Shown piece after piece: positions 44,648 to 53,506 of a stretch of 64,000 nucleotides of DNA; position 1 is the first letter of the stretch, and each line of letters starts with the position of its first letter. The notes under the pieces are model-generated. The model did not search any database, had not been told where the DNA came from, and saw nothing but the letters and a program-made list of their open reading frames with translations. This DNA comes from Microcystis wesenbergii NRERC-220 (GTDB taxonomy: Bacteria; Cyanobacteriota; Cyanobacteriia; Cyanobacteriales; Microcystaceae). The translations under genes were made by a program, and so were the position numbers. The stretch covers positions 3,113,501 to 3,177,500 of the forward strand of contig NZ_JAVSJA010000001.1 in assembly GCF_032027425.1 (NCBI RefSeq), given 5' to 3'.

Positions 44648-46033
44648 TTAAGAAATTTCGGCGAGCATGGGGGCAGTCACCAGAGGTTCCCGTCGTCCTT
44701 TTAAGACCATGGGAACTCCTCGCGAGGGAGCAAGGGTGACACCGCGGCGACTGGGTTTTTCGGGGGTATTATTAACTAGAGTTAACTGATAATTGGCCAA
44801 AATTGTGGCGATAGCGATTTTCATCTCGTAGATAGCTAAAACTTCCCCGATACAACGACGCGCCCCACCACCAAAAGGCATATATTCGTAGGGGGTGAAT
44901 TGTTTTTCTAAAAAGCGTTCTGGTTTAAAAGTATGGGAATCGGGGAAAGTTTGCTCGCGGTGGTGAGCTAGATAAATACAACCCATAAGAATTGTCCCTT
45001 TTTCTAAAGGATAACCATCTAGTTCTACCGGTTCTTCCACTACTCGCGGAAAAGTTAACATTCCCACGGGATGAATGCGTAAAGTTTCCGAACAAACCGC
45101 CGAAAGATAGGGTAATCTAGTTATGTCAATCGGGTTAGGATTATCTCCTAAAGTGGCTATTTCTTGGAGAATTTTTGCTTGAATTTCTGGATAGCGATGA
45201 GTCCAGTAGAGCGCCCAAGACATAGCAGTGGCTGTGGTTTCATGACCTGCGAATAATAAGGTCATTAATTCATCGCGCAATTCCTTATCGCTCATCGGGT
45301 TGCCTTCTTCATCCTGGGCCGACATCAGTAGTGATAAAATATCGGTACGATTGGGGTTAGGATTAGCTTTTCTTTCGGCAATTTCTGTGTAGATAATATC
45401 ATCAATTTTTTCTTGGGAACGCCGGTATTTTCCCCAGGGACTCCAAGCACCCAAATCAGCCCGCAAAATTGGGAAAAATAGCAAAGAAGCCATCACCGGA
45501 GAGTTAAAAATATCGAGCATTTCAGCCAGAATTTTTTTCAGGGTTTGATAACGTTCCCCTTGACTAATTCCAAAAACTGCCTCCATAATTACTTGTAAAG
45601 CAATCGCTGTGGTCGCTGAACGGGCTTTAAAAGGTTGATTTTGGGGCAATTCTGCCATCACTCTCAGGGTAATATCGCGGATTAAATCGCCGTAGAAACG
45701 CATTCTTTCCCCGTGAAAAGGTGGCAATAAAAGCTGACGGCGTTTTTTGTGGATGTCTCCGTCTAACATGACGACGGAATAATCACCAATAATCGGGGCA
45801 ATAATCCGATTTGCTTCCCCCGGTGCCGAAAATTGTTTACGATCATTAGTTAAAACCTGTTGTAGGGCCGAAGGACTGCTGACAAAGATAAAATTATCTA
45901 CAGTTAAACCCACTTTTGTGCTAAAAATATCGCCATGCTTGCGGGCGGCATTTTCCATAAAAGCTACGGGATTAATGATCCATTGTGCCATTTGCAGGAA
46001 GGTAGGGGTTTTGACCTTGGCGATGATTTTCAT
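44648..46033 (-). CDS. Cytochrome P450 (CYP110-like)
   Basis: 461 residues. The I-helix AGHETTATAMSW (about 266-277), the ExxR in CSETLRIHPVG and haem ligand Cys394 in FGGGARRCIGEVLA are all intact. N-terminal text (PTFLQMAQWIINPVAFMENA) is like cyanobacterial CYP110 proteins, which hydroxylate fatty acids or terpenes. The substrate is not determinable here. The gene is monocistronic. Confidence 0.92.
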   Translation of the reverse strand: MKIIAKVKTPTFLQMAQWIINPVAFMENAARKHGDIFSTKVGLTVDNFIFVSSPSALQQVLTNDRKQFSAPGEANRIIAPIIGDYSVVMLDGDIHKKRRQLLLPPFHGERMRFYGDLIRDITLRVMAELPQNQPFKARSATTAIALQVIMEAVFGISQGERYQTLKKILAEMLDIFNSPVMASLLFFPILRADLGAWSPWGKYRRSQEKIDDIIYTEIAERKANPNPNRTDILSLLMSAQDEEGNPMSDKELRDELMTLLFAGHETTATAMSWALYWTHRYPEIQAKILQEIATLGDNPNPIDITRLPYLSAVCSETLRIHPVGMLTFPRVVEEPVELDGYPLEKGTILMGCIYLAHHREQTFPDSHTFKPERFLEKQFTPYEYMPFGGGARRCIGEVLAIYEMKIAIATILANYQLTLVNNTPEKPSRRGVTLAPSRGVPMVLKGRREPLVTAPMLAEIS

Positions 46034-46408
46034 AGATTAATTGCTATATCCAATGCTAATTATTTCTAATTCTGACATTTTTTCCCCAGAGACGGCAAGG
46101 TGTAATAAGCTGCCCGCGCATTTAAATTGCTTATTGAGATGAGGCACTCTTGCAAGAGGCAAGGGGGGGGGAGATTCAGCTAATCTAAGGATAGGCGGTT
46201 AAGATGCGTCTTAGCTTATCAAGTAAACAGCAAAAATTACCGGGCTGTTGCTTGTCTTATCTTCCGGGAGAGAGAGGGATTTTCTGGGAATTTTCAGGAT
46301 TGACTTTCTGGTCTAAACAATGATAATCGGGGTAGAATAGCCCCCAGTTCTATTTAATTCGCTTTTATAGTTCAATCTCTCTTTTTTCATTCCTTATAGG
46401 GACTTTTT
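46034..46408. other. Non-coding interval with P450 and TVP38 promoters
   Basis: Divergent promoter region; a short GAGGCACTCTTGCAAGAGGC palindromic piece and a G-run (46143-46172) are the only features seen. No gene. Confidence 0.5.
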
Positions 46409-47164
46409 ATGATTATTTCCAAGTTTTTGCCCTTAGGAAAAACTGTGATTATCAGGCATTTACTGTTATTAACTACATTTAGCCTTGTTTTTTTCCTGAC
46501 TACTCCCCCCGCTTTTGCCCTCGAATCCAGTCCCTCCACCAGTTTTAATCCTCAAACTATTCTTTTCCATGCCTTAACTTGGGTGGATAGTTTGGGAGCC
46601 GTAGGAGCGATCGCGTTTATAATTATCTATATTCTAGCTACTGTGGCCTTTTTCCCAGGTTCAATCCTGACTTTAGGGGCTGGTGTGGTTTTTGGCCTGG
46701 TTTTAGGCTCTTTTTACGTCTTTATCGGGGCAACTATCGGCGCTACTGCCGCTTTTCTGGTGGGACGTTATCTGGCTAGGGGTTGGGTGGCGGAAAAAAT
46801 TCAAGGTAATAGTAAATTTCAAGCTATCGATGAAGCTGTGGGGAGAGAAGGCTTAAAAATAGTGCTTTTAACCCGTTTATCTCCCATATTTCCCTTTAAT
46901 CTGCTCAATTATGCCTATGGTGTCACCGGGGTTTCCCTGAAAGATTATCTACTAGGTTCCGCGGGCATGATTCCGGGGACGATAATGTATGTCTATATTG
47001 GCTCTTTAGCGGGCAATCTTGCCACTATCGGGACCTCGGCACCAGCCACTAACCCAGTTTTACAATGGACTATTCGCCTGAGCGGTTTTATCGCTACCGT
47101 TGCTGTCACCCTCTACGTCACAAAAATTGCCCGTCAGGCCCTGGCATCAGTTATCAATGAATAG
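46409..47164 (+). CDS. TVP38/TMEM64 family membrane protein
   Basis: 251 residues. An N-terminal hydrophobic segment (about 14-35) precedes the family core: FFPGSILTLGAGVVFGLVLG, GATIGATAAFLVGRYLARGW and LTRLSPIFPFNLLNYAYGVT, with about five membrane helices. In cyanobacteria it frequently neighbours or fuses with a mercuric-reductase-like flavoprotein, as here (next gene). The role in membrane homeostasis or transport is not established. Confidence 0.9.
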   Translation: MIISKFLPLGKTVIIRHLLLLTTFSLVFFLTTPPAFALESSPSTSFNPQTILFHALTWVDSLGAVGAIAFIIIYILATVAFFPGSILTLGAGVVFGLVLGSFYVFIGATIGATAAFLVGRYLARGWVAEKIQGNSKFQAIDEAVGREGLKIVLLTRLSPIFPFNLLNYAYGVTGVSLKDYLLGSAGMIPGTIMYVYIGSLAGNLATIGTSAPATNPVLQWTIRLSGFIATVAVTLYVTKIARQALASVINE

Positions 47165-47204
47165 TCATCAGTTATCAGCCAGGGGTTGGGGAAGTGGGAA
47201 GTGG

Positions 47205-47304
47205 GGGAATGGGGTGTGGGGTGTGGGGTGTGGGGTGTAGGGTGTGGGGAGAACAAATAAAAATAATCTCCTGACGACCGGCGACCGGCGACCGGCGACC
47301 GGCT
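47205..47304. repeat. Heptameric tandem repeats (GTGTGGG, then CGACCGG)
   Basis: 47205-47250 has GTGTGGG/GTGTAGG units and 47275-47304 has CGACCGG units, directly after the TVP38 stop codon. Two unlike heptamers sit side by side. Confidence 0.85.
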
Positions 47305-47352
47305 ACCCAAAACGAAAACTTCGTATCTCACCATTAAGATAACTGCTTTAAT

Positions 47353-47532
47353 AAACCTCTTGCATAATTAATTTTTCAGGGTTCAAAAACGGCAAAAATA
47401 AGAATTAAATTGCATAATATCTGTAAATAGACCATTTAACTGATTATTATTCATTCTTAATTCTCCTGACTACTGACTACTGGCTACTGACTCCTAACCC
47501 TAACAACAATTTTTGATTTTTACAAGAGGTCT
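47353..47532. mobile_element. MITE-like element, family C (copy 3) ending at the flavoprotein start
   Basis: Inverted relative to copies 1 and 2: left end AAACCTCTTGCATAATTAA, right end TTTACAAGAGGTCT, with the same interior read backwards. The right tip ends 3 bp before the ATG at 47536. AAGAGG of the element is at ideal spacing for a ribosome-binding site. Confidence 0.85.
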
Positions 47533-47535
47533 AAT

Positions 47536-49083
47536 ATGTTTGAAAATAGCTCTAGGGAAGTTAATGTTCTCCCCATGGACGAACATAATCAAAAATTAAT
47601 TAATTATGTTCATCCTGCCGATTGGGTCAATCCACAACCCCAAGATTGTTATGATTTAGTCGTCATTGGTGCGGGTACTGCGGGTTTAGTCGTGGCGGCG
47701 GGGGCGGCGGGTTTAGATATAGGTTTGAAAGTGGCTTTAGTGGAAAAACACTTAATGGGGGGAGATTGCCTCAATTTCGGTTGTATTCCTTCTAAATGTC
47801 TGATTCGTTCCTCTAGAATTATCGGGGAAATTGAGAAAGCCAAAAAATTAGGAATTGATATTGGGGATACTAGGGTAGATTTTGCCAGAGTCATGACCAG
47901 AATGCGGCAAATTCGCGCCGATATTAGCCATCATGATTCGGTGCAACGTTTCCAAAAACTAGGTATCGATGTCTTCTTGGGTAGCGCTCGTTTTTTAGGA
48001 CAAAATGCCGTGGCAGTGGCGGGAAAAACCCTCGATTATAAAAAAGCCATCATTGCCACTGGTACTAGGGCCATTCATCCCGATATCCCCGGACTAAAAG
48101 AAGTGGGATTTTATACCAATGAAACAATTTTTTCCCTAACAGAATTACCTCCCCGATTAGCTATTATCGGTGGCGGGCCGATTGGTTGTGAATTAGCCCA
48201 AGCTTTTCAACGGTTAGGCACGCAGGTGATTTTATTTCATAATCATTCCCATCTTTTGAATAAAGAAGACCGAGAAGCATCCGCAATTATTGAGCATACT
48301 TTCCTGCGGGAAGGAATGCAGTTAATTCTCTCCTGCCAAATTGAACGGGTGAGAAAAAATGAACGGGGTAAAACCATTGAATATACAAGCAACGGTCAAG
48401 GAGCAACTATCGCCGTTGACGAGATTTTAGTCGCTGCTGGTCGGGAGCCTAATCTGTCAGGATTAAATTTAGAAGCGGTGGCCGTGGAATACGATACCCG
48501 TCGGGGAGTCAAAGTTAATGATTATCTGCAAACTACTAACCCGAAAATTTATGCGGCTGGTGATATCTGTATGGATTGGAAATTTACCCATGCTGCCGAT
48601 GCAGCCGCCCGTATTGTGATTAAAAATACCCTCTTTTCTCCCTTCGGTTTCGGACGCAATAAGCTCAGTAATTTAGTTATGCCTTGGGTCACTTATACCG
48701 ACCCAGAAATCGCCCATCTGGGCATGGATGAAACCCAAGCACAAGCCCAGGGATTGGCCACTAATACTATTAAAATTCCTTTGAGTATAGTCGATCGAGC
48801 TATCGCTGATGGCGAAACAGCAGGTTTTTTAAAAATTATTCACAAACAAGGTTCCGACCAAATTTTAGGGGCCACTATCGTCGCTGCCCACGCCGGTGAG
48901 ATGATTTCTCAAATTACCACCGCTATGGTTGCTAAAATCGGACTGAGTAAACTCTCTACTGTTATTCATCCCTATCCCACCCAAGCGGAAGCGATTAAAA
49001 AGGCCGCCGATGCCTATCGTCGAACTCTCCTGACTCCTAATAGTCGAAAATTCTTGGCATTGTTGACTAAATTATCCCGTTAA
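47536..49083 (+). CDS. Mercuric reductase-like FAD/pyridine-nucleotide disulphide oxidoreductase
   Basis: 515 residues. The N-terminal FAD site is VVIGAGTAGLVVAAGAAG (about 42-60); the redox-active disulphide is Cys78/Cys83 in GGDCLNFGCIPSKC; the NAD(P) site is IIGGGPIGCELAQAF. The C-terminal dimerisation domain contains HPYPTQAEAIK. Conventional MerA metal-binding cysteine pair at the C-terminus is absent, so mercury reduction is doubtful. It follows a TVP38 gene, an association often seen in cyanobacteria. A family-C element abuts its start. Confidence 0.9.
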   Translation: MFENSSREVNVLPMDEHNQKLINYVHPADWVNPQPQDCYDLVVIGAGTAGLVVAAGAAGLDIGLKVALVEKHLMGGDCLNFGCIPSKCLIRSSRIIGEIEKAKKLGIDIGDTRVDFARVMTRMRQIRADISHHDSVQRFQKLGIDVFLGSARFLGQNAVAVAGKTLDYKKAIIATGTRAIHPDIPGLKEVGFYTNETIFSLTELPPRLAIIGGGPIGCELAQAFQRLGTQVILFHNHSHLLNKEDREASAIIEHTFLREGMQLILSCQIERVRKNERGKTIEYTSNGQGATIAVDEILVAAGREPNLSGLNLEAVAVEYDTRRGVKVNDYLQTTNPKIYAAGDICMDWKFTHAADAAARIVIKNTLFSPFGFGRNKLSNLVMPWVTYTDPEIAHLGMDETQAQAQGLATNTIKIPLSIVDRAIADGETAGFLKIIHKQGSDQILGATIVAAHAGEMISQITTAMVAKIGLSKLSTVIHPYPTQAEAIKKAADAYRRTLLTPNSRKFLALLTKLSR

Positions 49084-50131
49084 AATCAGTTATCAGTTAT
49101 CAGTTATCAGTTATCAGTTATCAGTTATCAGTTATCAGTTATCAGAGTTGAGTTTTCTTTGGGAGCATCTCACCTTTGTAACCCCTAAATCAGGTTTTAT
49201 GTCAAGCTATTTTGAAAGCCTTGCTAGAAACCAGTTTTAGGGACAAGTATAATTAGGGTCTGCTGAAAAAGTTTTTCCTAGGGGCAGGGTGTAGGGTGTA
49301 GGGTGCGGGGTGTGGGGTTTTACAGATTTTGAGGGGGTAAATTACCTAATTTTCAGGGAAAAAGTCCCTGAATTTCCCCCTGATCACTCCCATATCTGGT
49401 ACTTTTGGATTTCAAAAAAGTCTAAAAGTCTTATCCAGCAAGGTTTTTAGATTTATTCAGCCAGCCCTAATTACTCACTTGCATAAATGAGATGCTCCCG
49501 TTTTCTTTTCACTGATTACTGATTACTGTTTACTGTTTACTGATAACTGAAAATACTTCCCAACTCCCACTCTGCAATAACTACTGGCAGCCAGAAATAG
49601 GTTGGGTACTTATCATACTTTGTGCTTTTTGTCAAAAAAACTTTTTTTTTGCAATAAAACTACACAAAAAAAAGATCATCGTTGTCGGTGAAATTGACTG
49701 ATTTACCAGTCTTAATTAGGATCACCTTGTAGGTGTGGCAAGGGTTTTAGCCATTGCTGCTCAAAAAAGCACAGAAAAAACCATTATGAAATTCTATCAA
49801 ATCGCTGTAACCATTGTAAAATCGTTATTAAATAAAAATCTTTCTCAATTAATTCTTAAGAATTTGTAAATATTGCGGAATGTTAATTTAAATATTCTCA
49901 AGTTTTTGGAGTCAATATATAATTTTTGCTTATCTTTTTTTAAAAATACAACTCCTGCAAAAATCCAACATCTACCATTGGGTTAGAAGTCAGTTATCAG
50001 TTATCAGTTATCAGTTATCAGTTATCAGTTATCAGTTATCAGTTATCAGTTCACTGAGAAAACTCCCCACACCCCACACCCTACACCCCACACCCCATAC
50101 CCTACACCCCACACCCTACACCCCACTTCTT
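49084..50131. other. 1-kb non-coding interval rich in repeats
   Basis: It contains AGTTATC heptamer runs (49087-49144 and 49990-50049), a family-D element (49254-49469), a TACTGATTACTGTTT run (about 49512-49550) and an AT-rich unique stretch (49600-49980). ACACCCC/ACACCCT heptamers end at 50126, 5 bp before the next start codon. No gene seen. Confidence 0.8.
49254..49469. mobile_element. MITE-like element, family D (copy 2)
   Basis: The left end TAGGGTCTGCTGAAAAAG and right end TTATTCAGCCAGCCCTA enclose a GTGTAGGGT tandem run and an additional about 90 bp absent from copy 1. TA tips are present. Confidence 0.8.
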
Positions 50132-51466
50132 ATGAGAGATTCCATATCGGGCTATCTAAGAGTACAACAACACTGCCTCAATCAAGTTAAATTAGCCGTG
50201 AAAAAGCAGGGCTTTAGCAGTCAACGCTCCTTAGCCCAAGAAGCTGAATTTAGTCTGGCTATTGTCAGTAACTTCCTGACCGGTAAACCGGTAGAACAAG
50301 CCACTTTTGCACAAATTTGTCGTCGATTATCCCTCGACTGGCAAGAAATCGCCGCCCTGAATTTTCAGCTAACAGCACCCCCTCAAGACAAAATTCCGGT
50401 TAATTCTCCATCCAAGAGCGAAAAATTGGACACATTGCCCCCCTATCCCAATGGGGCAGTTCCCCTTGGTTCCCCATTTTATTTAGAACGTCTTCCCCTC
50501 GAAGAACAGATAAGGCAGGAAATCAAGAAACCGGGGGCTTTAGTGCGGATAAAAGCCCCGAAAGAAATGGGCAAAACTTCCCTACTTTTGAGAATGCTCG
50601 ATTTTGCCAAACAGCAAGGCTACCGCACGGTGAGTTTGAACTTAGAACAGGTGGACCAGGCGATTTTGAGTGATTTAAACCAATTTTTGCGCTGGTTGTG
50701 TGCCAATGCCGCCCGTCAACTACAGTTAAAACCGCAATTAGATGAGTATTGGGATGAGGATTTAGGCAGCAAGATTAGCTGTACGGTTTACATTCAAGAC
50801 TATCTGCTTGAATCGATTACCGCCCCCATTGTCCTCGCCCTTGATGAACTTAATCAGATTTTTGAACATCCCCAAGTGGCCAAGGATTTTTTACCGCTGC
50901 TGCGTTCTTGGTACGAAGAATCCAAAACCCTACCTATCTGGCAAAAACTCCGTCTTATCGTCGTCCATTCCACAGAAATTTATGTTCCCCTGCAGCTCAA
51001 TCAATCCCCCTTTAACGTGGGATTCCCCGCACAGCTAAGTCATTTCAGTCTTGAGGAGGTATTGCAATTAGCCCAACGTTATCAACTCACCTGGGAAAAT
51101 CAGGAAAAAGTCCAACAATTGATGGAGCTAGTGGGAGGACACCCAGCTTTGGTACAAACTGCCCTCTACTATCTCAGTCGGGAGGAAATAACCATGACGC
51201 AAATATTAACTACTGCCACCTCCGTCACGGGGATTTATGCCCATCACCTGCGACGCCATTGGGCGGTATTAGAACAACAGCCGGAACTGGCAAAAGCCCT
51301 CGATCGGGTGATGAGCGCGGTGGAACCAGTACAATTAGACCCAATTCTCGCTTACAAACTCAGCAGTATGGGGCTACTCAAACAATCGGGAGATAAAGTA
51401 GTACCAGGCTATGAATTGTATCGACGCTATTTTTTAGAGGTGAAATCCTCTATCAGTTATCAGTAA
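50132..51466 (+). CDS. HTH plus AAA-like ATPase domain protein
   Basis: 444 residues. The first about 75 residues form a helix-turn-helix-like domain (VKKQGFSSQRSLAQEAEFSL with FLTGKPVEQATF). The rest is an AAA-like domain: Walker A APKEMGKTSLL (about 143-153), Walker B VLALDEL (about 233-239). The same kind of AAA-like module ends the 2051-residue protein 2 kb downstream. Such cyanobacterial proteins are probably STAND-type signalling ATPases. The start codon follows an ACACCCC heptamer tract by 5 bp. Confidence 0.85.
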   Translation: MRDSISGYLRVQQHCLNQVKLAVKKQGFSSQRSLAQEAEFSLAIVSNFLTGKPVEQATFAQICRRLSLDWQEIAALNFQLTAPPQDKIPVNSPSKSEKLDTLPPYPNGAVPLGSPFYLERLPLEEQIRQEIKKPGALVRIKAPKEMGKTSLLLRMLDFAKQQGYRTVSLNLEQVDQAILSDLNQFLRWLCANAARQLQLKPQLDEYWDEDLGSKISCTVYIQDYLLESITAPIVLALDELNQIFEHPQVAKDFLPLLRSWYEESKTLPIWQKLRLIVVHSTEIYVPLQLNQSPFNVGFPAQLSHFSLEEVLQLAQRYQLTWENQEKVQQLMELVGGHPALVQTALYYLSREEITMTQILTTATSVTGIYAHHLRRHWAVLEQQPELAKALDRVMSAVEPVQLDPILAYKLSSMGLLKQSGDKVVPGYELYRRYFLEVKSSISYQ

Positions 51467-51560
51467 ACAGTTATCAGTTATCAGTGAGGGTGTGGGGTGT
51501 GACCCCCCCAACCCCCCCGACATCGGGGGGTGTAGGGTGTGGGGTGTGGGGTGTGGGGGG
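51455..51560. repeat. AGTTATC and GTGTGGG tandem repeats
   Basis: CAGTTATCAG units are found at 51451-51485. They start inside the last codons of the AAA gene, and GTGTGGG/GTGTAGG units follow (51487-51560), interrupted by CCCCCCAACCCCCCC. Related sequence runs up to the inverted element end at 51649-51670. Confidence 0.8.
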
Positions 51561-51673
51561 AATAAATAAAATAATCTCCTGACGACCGGCTCCTATCTCC
51601 TGACTCCTATCTCCTGACGACCGACGACTGGCTACTAACCCCACCAACAAACTTTTTGCCGCAAACCCTACTT

Positions 51674-53506
51674 ATGAATATGTCAATCAAAGATACTGTC
51701 CAAAATACTGTCAACGTTAGTAATTTTAGTCGCTCGCAACTCGGTCGGCCGGATGAGAACAATTTATATAAGGCAGTCGCCACAATTACTGAGGGACATT
51801 GGCCGGAAAATCTGTCGGGATACGTTTTTATCGTCTGTCCTTTTCATAGAAAAAATGACCGTCATTTGTTCTCTGGTGAAGGTGTAATTATTAAATGGGA
51901 CTTGCAAGGGAAAAATAATCAAGTTAAAGTTTACAGTAAAAAACTAAAAACTTGGGATAGTTTTTGGCGAAAAGTTTTACCGATATTTAATATTAGTCAA
52001 GCCACTTTTCCCGCCGTGGTCAGCATTTTAGGTTCTTCGGAAATAGCGAATACTGCTATGGTTAAACTAGAAAAAGTTTCCGAAGATAAACAACTAGAAG
52101 AAACCAGATTAATTCTCACTGCCGATGCGGGACGTTACTGGGAAGTGGACCCCGTTTCCCTGGATACTATCACTCCGATTGGTTATTTTGACCAACATCT
52201 TGTTTCCGTGCCTTTATCTTTTTTCCCAGTCCTAGAAAATACCGCTCACCCCTTCTACGACAAAAAGACCCAAGAATTTATCACCTGTGAATTAAAGCTA
52301 AAACTTGTATCAGGAGGTATGTTAAAAGATTTAGATAAATCCGTGTATATTGTTCTTTGGGATCAACAAAAACAACTTAAACCCTGGAAACTACAGGGAA
52401 CTATCCTCGATGGTAGTCCCCATTCGGTCATCGTCACCGAAGATTATATCATGATTCCCGATATGCCTTTTCAGATGGGAGTAGCCAAACTATTAGGTAT
52501 CAGAATTAAGCCTGAAGAAACCTATCCAAAAACTCAAATTTATCTGGTTAAACGTCAAGACCTCAAGGAAGAAGAAACCACCGTTCCCTCGCGATTAATT
52601 ACCTTCAATGGCGACAGTTATCACTTCCTTTGTAATTACCATAGTACCAACGGTGAAATTCAGATTGTGGCCATCCAAAATGCCACTATTAGTTTAACCG
52701 AAGCGATCGAAAAAGACGATATCCAACATTTTACCGGTCAGAGTTATCCCCCCGAATACCACGGCATCCCCTGGATGTTTTCCTTTGACCCCGGAGTGCT
52801 GCGCAAAGTGGTTATCGAAGATGCCAGGGTGATGAGCGAACAAGCTTTCATCCATCCGGGTTGGTTCTGTACCAGTCTCTACACCGCCGACCCGCGGGAA
52901 TCGGAACAGGGATACAGTGCCATTTATCAAATTTATCTCGGTTATGTGCGTGAATTAATCTGTCGTCGTCAGTATATGGATTGTCGCGACCAGAGTAATC
53001 GCATCCTCAGGGATGCCGAACTTCCCTGTCATGACTTGCCCTCGGTATTAGCCAAGGTTCCCTTCGATAAAGATTGGAATCAGTTAACTGAACAGATTAG
53101 GCAAGAAAAAAATGCCAGTGATACTCATGTATCACATTTAGGTGGGGGACTACTGGATTTTTATGTTTGTCCCGATGGCTATATTTTAGATAGCATTCAG
53201 TTTATTCCCCAAGAACAGGGCTATCTATTGACGACGGTTTTAACCCCGACCAAAGTATTAGAAGCTTGGTTATTTAACCCTGACAATCTCAAGGACGGAC
53301 CGATTGCTAAACTGAGTTTGCCAGAAGATGTTCACTTTGGTTTTACCTTGCATTCTGAGTATTTCGAGCAGGTGCTGCCTTCTCCCCGTCCTTCCGTCTC
53401 ACAGGTAAATCGAGTCCTGTCAGCCTTGCGAAGTCTTGTCTTGGTTCCCGTAGAATTTTTCTTGGGGAGACCCGCAGCCGTTTACAATCGCCAAGTAAAA
53501 AAATGA
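51674..53506 (+). CDS. Carotenoid oxygenase family protein
   Basis: 610 residues from ATG 51674 (the frame also opens upstream at a TTG inside repeat DNA). A seven-bladed propeller oxygenase related to apocarotenoid cleavage enzymes; candidate iron-ligand histidines lie in [28 protein letters not shown] and near FTLHSEYF. It cleaves carotenoids or apocarotenoids, substrate unknown; longer than classical ACO (about 490), with a divergent C-terminus. Its stop overlaps the next gene by 4 bp, so it is co-translated with a giant kinase. Confidence 0.85.
   Translation: MNMSIKDTVQNTVNVSNFSRSQLGRPDENNLYKAVATITEGHWPENLSGYVFIVCPFHRKNDRHLFSGEGVIIKWDLQGKNNQVKVYSKKLKTWDSFWRKVLPIFNISQATFPAVVSILGSSEIANTAMVKLEKVSEDKQLEETRLILTADAGRYWEVDPVSLDTITPIGYFDQHLVSVPLSFFPVLENTAHPFYDKKTQEFITCELKLKLVSGGMLKDLDKSVYIVLWDQQKQLKPWKLQGTILDGSPHSVIVTEDYIMIPDMPFQMGVAKLLGIRIKPEETYPKTQIYLVKRQDLKEEETTVPSRLITFNGDSYHFLCNYHSTNGEIQIVAIQNATISLTEAIEKDDIQHFTGQSYPPEYHGIPWMFSFDPGVLRKVVIEDARVMSEQAFIHPGWFCTSLYTADPRESEQGYSAIYQIYLGYVRELICRRQYMDCRDQSNRILRDAELPCHDLPSVLAKVPFDKDWNQLTEQIRQEKNASDTHVSHLGGGLLDFYVCPDGYILDSIQFIPQEQGYLLTTVLTPTKVLEAWLFNPDNLKDGPIAKLSLPEDVHFGFTLHSEYFEQVLPSPRPSVSQVNRVLSALRSLVLVPVEFFLGRPAAVYNRQVKK

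Noticed and set aside
47536-49083. Assignment as dihydrolipoamide dehydrogenase or true mercuric reductase
   Set aside because: No C-terminal cysteine pair for mercury, no mer genes, and an N-terminal extension plus TVP38 linkage differ from lipoamide dehydrogenase, so only a mercuric-reductase-like label is justified.
49087-50049. AGTTATC arrays considered as CRISPR
   Set aside because: Units are contiguous heptamers without unique spacers, so they are simple tandem repeats.
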